Assembly (NCBI RefSeq): GCF_041022165.1
Contig: NZ_CP163302.1
Span: 2,418,001-2,482,000, forward strand
Direction of reading: 5' to 3'
Source of the DNA: Sinomonas sp. P10A9
GTDB lineage: Bacteria; Actinomycetota; Actinomycetes; Actinomycetales; Micrococcaceae
Length of the DNA: 64,000 nt
Position 1 is the first letter of the stretch. Each line of letters starts with the position of its first letter. The translations under genes were made by a program, and so were the position numbers. Below are positions 52,174 through 61,206 of the stretch, one piece after another. The notes under the pieces are model-generated. The model worked only from the letters and a program-made list of their open reading frames with translations. It did not search any database and had not been told where the DNA came from.

Positions 52174-52686
52174 CTAGCCCGCGCGGAGGGCGCGGTCGCT
52201 CATCGACCTGGAGCCGCGGCCGACCGCGAGCGTCCCGGACTGGACGATCTCGCGAATGCCGAACGGCTCGAGGACACTCAGCAGGGCCTGGATCTTCTCG
52301 GTCGTGCCGGTGGCTTCGACCACGACCGAATCGGTCGACACGTCCACGATAGACGCCCGGAACAGGTCCACGGCCTGGGTGACCTGGAGCCGGGTCACAG
52401 CGTCCGCACGGACCTTGATGAGCAGATGGTCCCGCTGGACCGAACTCTCCGGCTGGAGCTCGACAATCTTGATGACATTGACGAGCTTGTTCAGCTGCTT
52501 GGTGACCTGCTCCAGGAGGTCGCCCTCGGCGTTCACCACCACGGTCACCCGCGAGACGCCCGGGACTTCGGTGGGTCCCACCGCGAGCGAGTGGATGTTG
52601 AACGCGCGGCGGGCGAAGAGACCGGCAACGCGGGTGAGGACGCCGGGCTTGTCCTCGACCAGCACGGACAGGGTGTGGCGCGACAT
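52174..52686 (-). CDS. ilvN: Acetolactate synthase regulatory subunit
   Basis: Small subunit of 170 residues that activates IlvB and confers valine feedback inhibition. The N-terminal ACT domain is clear (LSVLVEDKPGVLTRVAGLF and RAFNIHSLAVGPTE), and the second ACT-like domain follows. ATG 52686 lies 2 bp after the ilvB stop. The last residues (SRSMSDRALRAG) are basic. Confidence 0.96.
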   Translation of the reverse strand: MSRHTLSVLVEDKPGVLTRVAGLFARRAFNIHSLAVGPTEVPGVSRVTVVVNAEGDLLEQVTKQLNKLVNVIKIVELQPESSVQRDHLLIKVRADAVTRLQVTQAVDLFRASIVDVSTDSVVVEATGTTEKIQALLSVLEPFGIREIVQSGTLAVGRGSRSMSDRALRAG

Positions 52687-52688
52687 GC

Positions 52689-54563
52689 TCAGTCCTCCTC
52701 TTCCCAGTCGGGAGTGGAATTGCGGGCGACCTGGATAAGGTCATTGCTGACGCCGGAGGGCACCATGGGCCAGACCATGGCATTGGGGCTGACCACGAAG
52801 TCGATGACCACCGGCCGGTCGTTGATCTCGAGCGCCTTCTGGATCGTGGCGTCGATGTCCTCCTCGCGCTCGACGCGGAAGGACGCGCAGCCGTAGGCCT
52901 CGCCGAGCTTGACGAAGTCGGGGATGCGGACCGTGTCGGCGCCCGTCTGGAGGTCAGTGTTGGAGTAGCGGCCGTCGTAGAAGAGCGTCTGCCACTGCCG
53001 GACCATGCCGAGCGAGGAGTTGTTGATGATCGCGACCTTGATCGGGATGTTGTTCAGCGCGCATGTCGCGAGTTCCTGATTGGTCATCTGGAAGCAGCCG
53101 TCGCCGTCGATCGCCCAGACCACCCGGTCCGGATTGCCCACCTTGGCGCCCATCGCGGCCGGCACGGAGTAGCCCATCGTGCCGAGGCCGGCCGAGTTGA
53201 GCCACGCGTGCGGCCGCTCGTACTTGATGAACTGCGCAGCCCACATCTGGTGCTGCCCGACGCCGGCGACGTACACGCCCTCCGGACCGGTGAGCTCACC
53301 GATCCGCTGGATGACGTGCTGCGGTGAGAGGAGTCCGTCCTCCGGCTCCGTCCAGCCGAGGGGGTAGTCCTCGCGCAGCTTGTTCAGGAACGACCACCAT
53401 GCGGTGAGGTCGGGCGCGCCGTCCTTCTCGTAGCTGGCCTTCACGGTCTCCGCGAGCTCGGGGAGGATCTCCTTGACCGAGCCTACGATCGGCACGTCGG
53501 CCGTGCGGTTCTTCGAGATCTCGGCCGGGTCTATGTCGGCGTGGATCACGGTCGCGTTCGGAGCGAAGGTGCTCAGGACGCCGGTCACGCGGTCGTCGAA
53601 CCGCGCGCCGAGGGTGATGAGCAGATCGGCCTGCTGAAGGGCCGTCACCGCGGCGACGCCGCCGTGCATGCCCGGCATGCCGAGGTGCTGGGGGTGCGAA
53701 TCGGGGAATGCGCCACGGGCGGTCAGGGTCGTGACGACGGGGGCACCGGTCACCTCTGCAAGCGCAAGCAGCTCCGCCGAGGCATGGGCCTTGACGACGC
53801 CGCCGCCCACGTACAGCACGGGCTTGGACGCGGCGGCGATGAGCTTGGCTGCCTCGCGGACCTGCTTGCTGTGGCCGCGGGTCACGGGCCGGTAGCCCGG
53901 CAGGTCGATCTTCGGCGGCCAGCTGAAGACCGTCTTGGCCTGCTGGGCGTCTTTCGCAACGTCGACGAGGACGGGTCCTGGGCGGCCTGTCGAGGCAAGG
54001 TGGAAGGCCTCGGCGAGGACCTGGGGGATGTCCGCCGGATTCGTCACCAGGAAGGAGTGCTTCGTGATGGGCATGGTGATGCCCACGATGTCCGCTTCCT
54101 GGAAGGCGTCCGAGCCGATCACGGAGCTTGCGACCTGACCGGTGATTGCAACGAGGGGGACGGAGTCCATGTGCGCGTCGGCGATCGCGGTCACCAGATT
54201 GGTGGCTCCCGGACCTGACGTCGCAATGCAGACTCCCACACGCCCTGTGACCATCGCGTACCCTTGGGCCGCGTGGCCTGCGCCCTGCTCGTGGCGCACG
54301 AGAATGTGGTTGATCTTCGAAGCCATCAGAGGGTCGTAGGTCGGCAGGATCGCGCCGCCCGGTAGACCAAAGACATCGTCCACGCCCAGTTCCTCGAGCG
54401 AGCGGACAATTGCTTCAGATCCAGTCATCTCTGTGGGCTCAACAACACGGTTGGGCCCCAGGACGGCAGAGGCAGAGTCGACTGTGTCGACAGGATCCGC
54501 GGCCTTGGCCGAGGACGGCTTCGAAGCCATCAGCGATGGGCTGATTGGCGTTCCTTTGCTCAT
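52689..54563 (-). CDS. ilvB: Acetolactate synthase large subunit
   Basis: Thiamine-diphosphate enzyme of 624 residues forming acetolactate or acetohydroxybutyrate. The catalytic Glu region is [14 protein letters not shown], the ThDP-Mg motif is [19 protein letters not shown] to [14 protein letters not shown], and the FAD-like domain lies between. The N-terminal 45 residues ([20 protein letters not shown] onward) are an unconserved extension. It is the first gene of ilvBNC and is controlled by the attenuator immediately upstream. Confidence 0.96.
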   Translation of the reverse strand: MSKGTPISPSLMASKPSSAKAADPVDTVDSASAVLGPNRVVEPTEMTGSEAIVRSLEELGVDDVFGLPGGAILPTYDPLMASKINHILVRHEQGAGHAAQGYAMVTGRVGVCIATSGPGATNLVTAIADAHMDSVPLVAITGQVASSVIGSDAFQEADIVGITMPITKHSFLVTNPADIPQVLAEAFHLASTGRPGPVLVDVAKDAQQAKTVFSWPPKIDLPGYRPVTRGHSKQVREAAKLIAAASKPVLYVGGGVVKAHASAELLALAEVTGAPVVTTLTARGAFPDSHPQHLGMPGMHGGVAAVTALQQADLLITLGARFDDRVTGVLSTFAPNATVIHADIDPAEISKNRTADVPIVGSVKEILPELAETVKASYEKDGAPDLTAWWSFLNKLREDYPLGWTEPEDGLLSPQHVIQRIGELTGPEGVYVAGVGQHQMWAAQFIKYERPHAWLNSAGLGTMGYSVPAAMGAKVGNPDRVVWAIDGDGCFQMTNQELATCALNNIPIKVAIINNSSLGMVRQWQTLFYDGRYSNTDLQTGADTVRIPDFVKLGEAYGCASFRVEREEDIDATIQKALEINDRPVVIDFVVSPNAMVWPMVPSGVSNDLIQVARNSTPDWEEED

Positions 54564-54606
54564 CAGTCTCTTCCTTAGGATCTTCGTGGCGAAGGTTGTG
54601 TGCTCA

Positions 54607-54647
54607 GAAACGAAAAACCCCTCGGCCGCCTGGCGTCTCGAGGGGTT
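54607..54647 (-). terminator. Attenuator terminator in the ilvB leader
   Basis: AACCCCTCG at 54616-54624 pairs with CGAGGGGTT at 54639-54647 around a 14-nt loop. On the minus strand the stem is followed by TTTTTCGTTT. This is a rho-independent terminator placed between the leader peptide and ilvB, where it must be read through for expression. Confidence 0.85.
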
Positions 54648-54674
54648 GCGCGTGACAGATCGTGCCAGACGGAC

Positions 54675-54740
54675 TCAGTGAGCCACGCGCTTGGCAAGGA
54701 CGACGACATCGAGCACTCTGCTCGTCGGAACGGTCTGCAT
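54675..54740 (-). CDS. ilvB leader peptide (attenuation), 21 residues
   Basis: Short ORF from ATG 54740 to TGA, coding for a 21-residue peptide with six Val and two Leu; the core is RVLDVVVLAKRV. This is the composition expected for a ribosome-sensed leader of ilvBNC, stalling when valyl- or leucyl-tRNA is scarce. It has no ribosome site, but a promoter-like pair lies at a distance that would put the first transcribed base at the ATG, so the peptide would be read from a leaderless end. Terminator and ilvB follow. Confidence 0.72.
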   Translation of the reverse strand: MQTVPTSRVLDVVVLAKRVAH

Positions 54741-54746
54741 GCGGAC

Positions 54747-54776
54747 AGTCTTGCCAATCTCGCTCTGGCGTGTCAA
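54747..54776 (-). promoter_or_regulatory. Promoter of the ilvBNC leader
   Basis: On the minus strand there is TTGACA (complement of 54771-54776), an 18-bp spacer and AAGACT (complement of 54747-54752), then 6 nt to the leader ATG. The -35 is perfect; the -10 keeps A2 and T6 of the consensus. Confidence 0.55.
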
Positions 54777-54853
54777 TCTGGCCCGCGCCCGTCTCAATAT
54801 ACGGACGCTTATCCAGCACGTGAGACTCAGGGGCGCGGTCACCCGCAGAGGGG

Positions 54854-56626
54854 TTACCCGAGGACGGCGCCCTCACTCGCCGAGTGGACGAGCTTGGCGT
54901 ATTTCGACAGTACTCCCCTCGTGAACCTGGCCGGCAGCGGCGCCCAGCCCTCGCGGCGCGACGCGAGCTCCGCGTCGTCGACCAGGAGGTCGATCCTCCG
55001 CTGCGGGATGTCAACGCGGATGCGGTCGCCGTCGCGCACGAAGGCGACCGGGCCGCCGTCGACCGCTTCCGGGGCCACGTGGCCGATGCAGAGCCCCGTC
55101 GTCCCGCCGGAGAATCGGCCGTCGGTGAGGAGGAGGACGTCCTTTCCGAGGCCGGCTCCCTTGATCGCGCCCGTGATCGCGAGCATCTCGCGCATGCCCG
55201 GGCCGCCCTTGGGCCCCTCGTAGCGGATGACGACGACGTCCCCCGCCGCGATCTGGCCGTTGTCGAGCGCATCCAGCGCGGCCTGCTCGCGCTCGAAGAC
55301 GCGCGCGGTGCCCTCGAACACCTCGGCGTCGAAGCCTGCCGTCTTCACGACAGCGCCGTCCGGAGCGAGCGAGCCGTGCAGGATCGAGAGCCCGCCGGTG
55401 CGGTGGATCGGGTTGTCCATCGCGCGCACGATCTTGCCGTCGAGGTCCGGGGGTGCGATCTCGGCGAGGTTCTCCGCGACCGTCCTGCCGGTGACCGTGA
55501 GGGCGTCGCCGTGCAGGAGACCGGCGTCGAGCAGGGCGCGCATGACGACGGGAACCCCGCCCACCCTGTCGAGGTCGTACATGACATACCGGCCGAACGG
55601 CTTGAGGTCTCCCAGATGCGGAACCCTGTCCCCGACCCTGTTGAAGTCCGCGAGCTCGAGCTCGACCTCGGCCTCGCGGGCGATCGCCAGGAGGTGCAGC
55701 ACCGAGTTGGTCGATCCTCCGAACGCCATCGTCACGGCGATCGCATTCTCGAACGCCTCGCGCGTGAGGATGTCGCGTGCGGTGATGCCCTGCTTCAGCA
55801 GATTCACGACGGCCTCCCCCGAGCGGTGGGCAAACATGTCCCGCCTCCGGTCTGCGGACGGCGGGGCGGCCGAGCCCGGCAGGGACATGCCGAGCGCCTC
55901 GGCGGCGCTCGCCATGGTGTTCGCGGTGTACATGCCGCCGCAGGCGCCCTCGCCCGGGCAGATGGCCCGCTCGATCCGGTCCAGGTCCCCGGTGGACATC
56001 CTGCCCGCCGCGCAGGCGCCGACCGCTTCGAAGGCGTCGATGAGCGTGACGTCCTTCTCGGTGCCGTCCTCGAGCTTGACCCAGCCCGGCATGATCGAGC
56101 CTGCATAGAGGAAGACGCTGGAGACGTCGAGGCGCGCGGCGGCCATGAGCATGCCGGGCAGCGACTTGTCGCAGCCCGCGAGGAGCACCTGCCCGTCGAT
56201 CCGCTCGGCCTGCATGACCGTCTCGACCGAGTCGGCGATGATCTCGCGCGAGACCAGCGAGAAGTGCATTCCCTCGTGGCCCATGGAGATGCCGTCGGAG
56301 ACGGAGATCGTCCCGAACTGCATCGGGAATCCACCCGCGGCGTGGACGCCCTCCTTGGCGGCCTTGGCGAGGCGGTCGAGGGAGAGGTTGCAGGGGGTGA
56401 TCTCGTTCCACGAGCTCGCAATGCCCACCTGCGGCTTGGCGAAGTCCTCGTCGCCGAAGCCGACCGCACGCAGCATGCCGCGCGCGGGGGCAGCGTGGAT
56501 GCCGTCCGTCACCACGCGGCTCCGCGGCTTGGGGTCGACCGGCGTCGAAGGGGCCGCCGACCCCGAACGAGCCGTCGACGCTGAAGGATCCGCTGACACA
56601 GTCTGGGCCATGCTCTGCTCGGTCAT
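54854..56626 (-). CDS. ilvD: Dihydroxy-acid dehydratase
   Basis: Iron-sulfur enzyme of 590 residues making the 2-oxo acids for valine and isoleucine, 68 bp or more upstream of the ilvB leader. Cluster cysteines are in [35 protein letters not shown] and [12 protein letters not shown], and [18 protein letters not shown] is typical. The first 33 residues ([15 protein letters not shown] onward, Ser/Ala/Pro) are an extension; an internal ATG (MAQTV) could also serve. It is transcribed in the same direction as ilvB but has its own spacing. Confidence 0.96.
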   Translation of the reverse strand: MTEQSMAQTVSADPSASTARSGSAAPSTPVDPKPRSRVVTDGIHAAPARGMLRAVGFGDEDFAKPQVGIASSWNEITPCNLSLDRLAKAAKEGVHAAGGFPMQFGTISVSDGISMGHEGMHFSLVSREIIADSVETVMQAERIDGQVLLAGCDKSLPGMLMAAARLDVSSVFLYAGSIMPGWVKLEDGTEKDVTLIDAFEAVGACAAGRMSTGDLDRIERAICPGEGACGGMYTANTMASAAEALGMSLPGSAAPPSADRRRDMFAHRSGEAVVNLLKQGITARDILTREAFENAIAVTMAFGGSTNSVLHLLAIAREAEVELELADFNRVGDRVPHLGDLKPFGRYVMYDLDRVGGVPVVMRALLDAGLLHGDALTVTGRTVAENLAEIAPPDLDGKIVRAMDNPIHRTGGLSILHGSLAPDGAVVKTAGFDAEVFEGTARVFEREQAALDALDNGQIAAGDVVVIRYEGPKGGPGMREMLAITGAIKGAGLGKDVLLLTDGRFSGGTTGLCIGHVAPEAVDGGPVAFVRDGDRIRVDIPQRRIDLLVDDAELASRREGWAPLPARFTRGVLSKYAKLVHSASEGAVLG

Positions 56627-56696
56627 GGCGCACAGTCTAGGACCGGAGGGTGAGGCAGATCACGGGTCCGGGAGGTGCAATCGCGAGCGGGTCCCT

Positions 56697-57626
56697 TCAC
56701 CCGCGCAGGAGGTCGTCGTGCAGGACTCGGCGCGCTTCAGCGTGGACCATGTCCATGACGCTGCGCACCGTGGGCCGCGCGGCCACCTCGGCGCGCGCAA
56801 GGAGCACGATGCTACGACCCGCGTGGACTCCCGTGAGCGGCCGCAGAACGAGTCCGCTCGCGAGCGCCCCACGCGCGGTGAAACGCGGGAGGAGGCTCAG
56901 TCCGTGCCCGCCCCGCACGAGGGCCTCCATGGCCCTGAGGTCCGGCATGAGCTGCGTCCGCTCGATGACATGGCCCGCCTGCAGCTCGACCTGCCGCAGC
57001 ACGGTGTCGAAGGGGAACCCCGACGGCACGCCGATCCACGGATAGCTGGCCACATCGGAGGGTTCGAGCGCTGCCTTGGCTGCGAGCGGATGGGCCGCGG
57101 GGAGCGCAACGTCGAGCGGCTCCTCGAGGAGGAGCTCGACCACGAGGCCGGGCCTCGCGAACTCGGCGGGCCCGTTGACCGAGTGGGCCACCACGACATC
57201 CACATCCGCCGCGAGGTCGATGAAGCCCTGTACGTTCGGATCCTCGAGCCGAGCATCGAGGCGCAGGCCCTCACGCTCCGCGACCCGGTCCAGCAGGCCG
57301 GGAAGCAGCATCTCAGCCGAGCTTGGGAAGAAAGCGGCCGTCACGATCGCCTGTTCCCCGCGGCGGTAGCCATCGGCCGTGGCCTCCGCGCGGGCCATGG
57401 CGACGGCCACTCCGGCCGCGGCAGCCGCCATCGCCTCCCCTGCCTCGGTGAGCCGCACGCCGCGGCCCTGGCGCTCGAGGAGGACGATCCCGAGTTCCTC
57501 CTGGAGGAGCTTGAGCTGCTGCGAGACGGCCGACGGCGTGATCCCGAGGGCGTCGGCCGTCGCGCCGACGGTGCGGCGATCGGCCAGTTCCCGCAGGAGC
57601 AGGAGTCTGCGGAAGTCCATGCGCAC
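56697..57626 (-). CDS. LysR-family transcriptional regulator
   Basis: Regulator of 309 residues. The N-terminal HTH reads RRLLLLRELADRRTVGATAD followed by ALGITPSAVSQQLKLLQEEL, and the effector domain includes ARAEATADGYRRGEQAIVTA and PADVDVVVAHSVNG-like strands. It lies 70 bp before ilvD in the same direction, but the link need not be regulatory. MDFRRL at 57620 is an alternative start two codons in; neither start has a strong ribosome site. It starts 77 bp from the divergent small gene at 57704. Confidence 0.85.
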   Translation of the reverse strand: MRMDFRRLLLLRELADRRTVGATADALGITPSAVSQQLKLLQEELGIVLLERQGRGVRLTEAGEAMAAAAAGVAVAMARAEATADGYRRGEQAIVTAAFFPSSAEMLLPGLLDRVAEREGLRLDARLEDPNVQGFIDLAADVDVVVAHSVNGPAEFARPGLVVELLLEEPLDVALPAAHPLAAKAALEPSDVASYPWIGVPSGFPFDTVLRQVELQAGHVIERTQLMPDLRAMEALVRGGHGLSLLPRFTARGALASGLVLRPLTGVHAGRSIVLLARAEVAARPTVRSVMDMVHAEARRVLHDDLLRG

Positions 57627-57703
57627 AGGCTACTGGGCCGGGCCGCCGTCCGGCCCCGCCACCAGACGGGATACGTAGACTGTCCACGGTGAAAGGAGCA
57701 TGA

Positions 57704-58162
57704 ATGAGCAGCACAGCCGCCGGAGACGTTCCCGGCTCGGACGTTGCGTTGAAGGCAGCGCTCCACCATGTCTTCGATACCCAGATACCCAACTACGGCG
57801 ACTACAACCTCGTATGCGCCTCGGAGTGCGGCGGGACAGTGACGGGCCGGCGCCCGGCCGCACCTGTCCCGGCGGGCATCATCGTCGGGTACCGTCGCAG
57901 GCCTGTCGAGCTGATCCTGACCCCGTTCAACCGCGCGACGCTCGCGGCGCTCGACCGGCCGGTTGCCATCGACCTCTCCAATCTCGCCTTCGTCGCCGAG
58001 GCCGCCCCCAGCGCCTTCGACATTGCCATGAGCACGGGCCGCATCATCACCCTCACCCTGCGCGCGACCTGCGTCCTGGGCCCCCATTCGGCCAGCACGC
58101 TCTCACAGGACGAGGATGCCGCCGATCTCGCCTCCTTCCTGCGCGATCTCGCGGACCTCTAG
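57704..58162 (+). CDS. Conserved hypothetical protein, 152 residues
   Basis: Cytosolic protein without signal or membrane segment. AAAGGAGCATGA precedes the ATG, a strong translation signal. The central part IIVGYRRRPVELILTPFNRATLAAL followed by AIDLSNLAFVAEAAP looks like an alternating beta-strand domain with a C-terminal helix (ADLASFLRDLADL). I do not recognise the family. It is divergent from the LysR gene, which may control it. Confidence 0.7.
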   Translation: MSSTAAGDVPGSDVALKAALHHVFDTQIPNYGDYNLVCASECGGTVTGRRPAAPVPAGIIVGYRRRPVELILTPFNRATLAALDRPVAIDLSNLAFVAEAAPSAFDIAMSTGRIITLTLRATCVLGPHSASTLSQDEDAADLASFLRDLADL

Positions 58163-58239
58163 GCACTGGACTCCGGCTGGGCACGAGTCGTTCAATAGGC
58201 ACATCCGTCCACAGCGACGGGACCTTCACGGAGGCTGCC

Positions 58240-58404
58240 ATGGACGTGGTGCTGATCGGGATCTCGGGCGCCATCGCGCTCGCCCTTGCCGTATGGACGG
58301 TCGTCCGCGAAGATGCCTCGACGGCGCGTCGCGGACGGCATCGTGGATCTCTCCGGACGCTCACCTCGGCATCCGCGGTGCCTCGCGGTCCGGCCTCGGC
58401 CTGA
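58240..58404 (+). CDS. Small single-span membrane protein, 54 residues
   Basis: A 54-residue ORF with GGAGG 6 nt before its ATG. The N-terminus VVLIGISGAIALALAVWTVV is one membrane segment, followed by a basic Arg/Ser/Thr tail (DASTARRGRHRGSLRTL). A terminator follows immediately. The family is not recognised; its position after the 152-residue gene suggests co-transcription. Confidence 0.5.
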   Translation: MDVVLIGISGAIALALAVWTVVREDASTARRGRHRGSLRTLTSASAVPRGPASA

Positions 58405-58408
58405 ACGC

Positions 58409-58447
58409 ACTGAGGGCCCCGGCGTCAGCCGGAGCCCTCAGTTTCTT
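58409..58447 (+). terminator. Rho-independent terminator
   Basis: CTGAGGGC at 58410-58417 pairs with GCCCTCAG at 58434-58441, with an inner CCGGC/GCCGG, followed by TTTCTT. It ends the plus-strand small genes and faces the 3' end of tRNA-Lys. Confidence 0.8.
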
Positions 58448-58450
58448 CCG

Positions 58451-58523
58451 TGCGCCCCCCGGGACTCGAACCCGGAACCCATTGATTAAGAGTCAATTGC
58501 TCTGCCAGTTGAGCTAGAGGCGC
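58451..58523 (-). tRNA. tRNA-Lys (CUU)
   Basis: A 73-nt cloverleaf. Acceptor GCGCCTC with GGGGCGC (one G-T wobble), T-arm CCGGGTTCGAGTCCCGG, anticodon stem ATTGA/TCAAT around CTCTTAA giving CTT. CCA is not encoded. Confidence 0.95.
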
Positions 58524-58703
58524 ATTGTCGCTGCAGGAAGATTTTGACGATCCGTTTGGATCATCTCCGTGCCCCGCAACGACATGAAACTCTACAGGAG
58601 TCCCTTCGAAAAACGAAATCGGCGCCGAGCCTTTCCGGCGTGAGCTCGGCCACCGCGTCGACGGCTGCCCTGTCGCTCTACGGGGGCCGCTAGGCTCGTC
58701 GTC

Positions 58704-59198
58704 GTGACCACTTCTGGACCTGTACGCCGCCTCACCGCGGGCGATGCTGCCCCTGCCTTCTCCCTCCCGGATTCCGAGGGAGGCACGACGTCGCTCGCGG
58801 ACCTCGCAGGCGAGCGCACGATCCTGTACTTCTTCCCCCAGGTGGACACGCCTGCGTGCACCCAGGAGGCATGCGACTTCCGCGACAGCCTTGCGGGCCT
58901 GAACGGGGCCGGACTGAGGGTGGTTGGTGTCTCCCCCGATCCGGCCGCAGACGTGCGGAAATTTGCCGCCGCGCAGCATCTGGGGTTCCTCCTGCTCGCG
59001 GACGAGGACCACGCGGTCGCCGAGGCCTACGGCACGTGGGGCGAGAAGGTCAACTACGGGCGCGTCTACCAGGGGCTCATCCGGTCGACCTTCGTGATCG
59101 GCACCGACGGGCGGATCGACGTTGCGCAGTACAACGTCCGCGCGAAGGGGCATGTCGCCAAGCTCCACCGGGACCTGAAGATCCTGCCGGTAGACTGA
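58704..59198 (+). CDS. bcp: Thioredoxin-dependent peroxiredoxin (Bcp/PrxQ type)
   Basis: Peroxidase of 164 residues that reduces hydrogen and organic peroxides using thioredoxin. The active-site stretch is DTPACTQEACDFRD, with peroxidatic Cys52 and resolving Cys57 in the five-residue PrxQ spacing. YFFPQVDTP and VVGVSPDPAADVRKFA also fit. The GTG start at 58704 has no clear ribosome site (AGGCTC...GTG). It stands alone between tRNA-Lys and tRNA-Leu. Confidence 0.93.
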   Translation: MTTSGPVRRLTAGDAAPAFSLPDSEGGTTSLADLAGERTILYFFPQVDTPACTQEACDFRDSLAGLNGAGLRVVGVSPDPAADVRKFAAAQHLGFLLLADEDHAVAEAYGTWGEKVNYGRVYQGLIRSTFVIGTDGRIDVAQYNVRAKGHVAKLHRDLKILPVD

Positions 59199-59225
59199 TC
59201 GGGTTGCCCCGCCGTGGCGGGGTCC

Positions 59226-59307
59226 GCGCGAGTGGTGGAATTGGCAGACACGCAGGATTTAGGTTCCTGTGTCCTAGGACGTGAGGGTTCAAGTCCCTCC
59301 TCGCGCA
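59226..59307 (+). tRNA. tRNA-Leu (UAG)
   Basis: An 82-nt type II tRNA. Acceptor GCGCGAG/CTCGCGC, discriminator A, anticodon stem CAGGA/TCCTG around TTTAGGT giving TAG, a variable arm TGTCCTAGGACG and T-arm GAGGGTTCAAGTCCCTC. CCA is not encoded. Confidence 0.95.
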
Positions 59308-59427
59308 CTGCCTCCGGCCCAGTCCCGCCGTTGCGGTCGACCCGGCCAGCGGTTGATCCGGCCGAACAGGTCGACACCCAGTCATGAGGGCGCCGGGCAT
59401 GCGGCGGAAGCGAAAGGCAAAGAAGTC

Positions 59428-61092
59428 GTGAGCCGTTCACGGACCATCGGGCGCAGGGAACTGCTCCAGGCTGCAGCGACAGCAGCGCTGCTCGCCGGCT
59501 GCACGCCGTCGCCCTCCCCGGCACCGTCGCCCACCCCGAGTGGCTCAGCGGGCCCCACCGCCAAGTTCACGTTCGCGACCCCGGCGCCGCCGATCGCCCT
59601 TGACCCGGCGGTGACACCGGACATCGAGTCATCGCGCATCACCCGGCAGGTCCTCGAGTGCCTCCTGACCACCGATCCGGACACAGGGGCGCCGGCGCCC
59701 GCCCTCGCGACCGCGTGGACCCAGAGCTCGGACCTCCTCTCCTGGACGTTCACCCTCCGCAGCGGCGTGAAGTTCCACGACGGAACGCCCTTCAATGCCG
59801 CGGCCGTCAAGGCCAACTTCGACCGCTGGTTCGCGTTCACCCCGCAGTTCCGCGCCTCGCACCCGGGCCTTCCCTTCACCGCGGTGTTCAAGGCGCACGC
59901 GGATCAGGCAGCGCTCTCCCTGTACAAGGGCTGCACCGTCCTGGGCGACCACGAGGTCCGCATCGACCTGACGCAGCCGCTCACGAGCTTCCTGGCGGCC
60001 ATGACTGCGCCGGGCTTGGCGATCTCCTCCCCTGCTGCCCTCACGGCCAGCACCGCGGACGTGGAGGACCAGACCTCGTCCGGGGTCCCGATCTCGCGCT
60101 ACGCCCAGCATCCCGTGGGCACCGGGCCCTTCCGGTTCCGTGCATGGACCAAGGACGCTGTGGTCGTCGAGTCTTCACCGGACTACTGGGGGGAGCGGGG
60201 ACAGATATCCCAGCTCTCGTTCGTCGTCTACGACACTCCCCAGAGCCGGCTCCAGGCGCTCGTCGCGGGCACGATCGACGGGTACGACGCCGTGACCGTG
60301 GCGAACATCGAGACGCTCGTCCGCAAGGGCTTCCAAGTGGTCCGCCGCGACCCGTTCTCCGTCATGTATGTGGGGATGAACCAGTCGGTGCCGCTGCTGC
60401 AGAACGACAAGGTGCGCCAGGCGATTGCGATCGGCATCAACAAGGATGCGGTGATCAAGCCGTTCTTCCTCGAGGACACGAAGACGGCGTCCCAGTTCGT
60501 TCCGCCCAAGCTCAGCGGCTTCAACACCTCCGGCGGCTTCCCCGGCTACGACCCCCAGAAGGCCAAGCGCCTGCTGAGCGAGGCCGGCTACAAGGGCGAG
60601 GAACTCCCCTTCTACTACCCGCTGAACGTGGCCCGCCTCTACCTGCCGAGCCCCGAGAAGGTCTACGCGGAGATCGCCTCCCAGCTGACGCTGCTGGGCC
60701 TGAACATCAAGCCCGTGCCGGTGGACTGGTCCGACGGATATCTGCAGAAGGTCACTTCCCCCGGGGACCACGCCTTCCACCTTCTGGGCCGGTACGGCAC
60801 GTACGCCGACCCCGATGACTTCCTCGCTCCGCTCTTCGGCGCCAAGAACGGCGAATTCGGGATGTTCGACGCCCAGATCTTCAGCAAGATCGAGCGCGCC
60901 CGAGGCCTCCCTGACGGCACCGACCGGACGCAGGCGTACCAGAACATCAACGGCCAGATCGGCTCGACGGCGCCCGCGGTGCCTATCGCCTACCCGATCT
61001 CGGCGGTTGCAGTCTCGGCGCGGGTGGCGAGCTATCCGACGTCGCCCGTGCTCAACGAGACCTTCAATCATGTGACCCTTGTCTCAGCCTAG
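59428..61092 (+). CDS. ABC transporter substrate-binding lipoprotein, family 5 (peptide/nickel type)
   Basis: Extracytoplasmic binding protein of 554 residues. The N-terminus SRSRTIGRRELLQAAATAAL ending in LLAGC combines a twin-arginine-like motif with a lipobox, so it is probably a Tat-exported lipoprotein. Family-5 signatures are LSWTFTLRSGVKFHDGTPFN and HPVGTGPFRFRAWTKD. Its substrate is an oligopeptide or similar solute. The GTG start at 59428 (AAGTC before) is chosen because it gives the signal peptide directly. No permease or ATPase genes are adjacent, so it is an orphan binding protein. Confidence 0.86.
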   Translation: MSRSRTIGRRELLQAAATAALLAGCTPSPSPAPSPTPSGSAGPTAKFTFATPAPPIALDPAVTPDIESSRITRQVLECLLTTDPDTGAPAPALATAWTQSSDLLSWTFTLRSGVKFHDGTPFNAAAVKANFDRWFAFTPQFRASHPGLPFTAVFKAHADQAALSLYKGCTVLGDHEVRIDLTQPLTSFLAAMTAPGLAISSPAALTASTADVEDQTSSGVPISRYAQHPVGTGPFRFRAWTKDAVVVESSPDYWGERGQISQLSFVVYDTPQSRLQALVAGTIDGYDAVTVANIETLVRKGFQVVRRDPFSVMYVGMNQSVPLLQNDKVRQAIAIGINKDAVIKPFFLEDTKTASQFVPPKLSGFNTSGGFPGYDPQKAKRLLSEAGYKGEELPFYYPLNVARLYLPSPEKVYAEIASQLTLLGLNIKPVPVDWSDGYLQKVTSPGDHAFHLLGRYGTYADPDDFLAPLFGAKNGEFGMFDAQIFSKIERARGLPDGTDRTQAYQNINGQIGSTAPAVPIAYPISAVAVSARVASYPTSPVLNETFNHVTLVSA

Positions 61093-61206
61093 TGAAGGCC
61101 GGAAAAATATCCTTCAAGGGGCTTGACTGACCGGCACCGGAGGATTTAGCGATCCGGCCATGGCGGGGATATTCTGCCACTGGTCCAATTGTGCAGGGAG
61201 ACTTCA

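Noticed and set aside
54575..54757. A 60-codon minus-strand frame covering the ilvB leader
   Set aside because: It runs through the attenuator terminator and lacks any conserved feature; the 21-residue frame better explains the region.
54607..54790. Riboswitch or T-box upstream of ilvB
   Set aside because: The leader is short and contains a Val/Leu-rich reading frame and a single terminator; there is no T-box motif or long aptamer-like fold.
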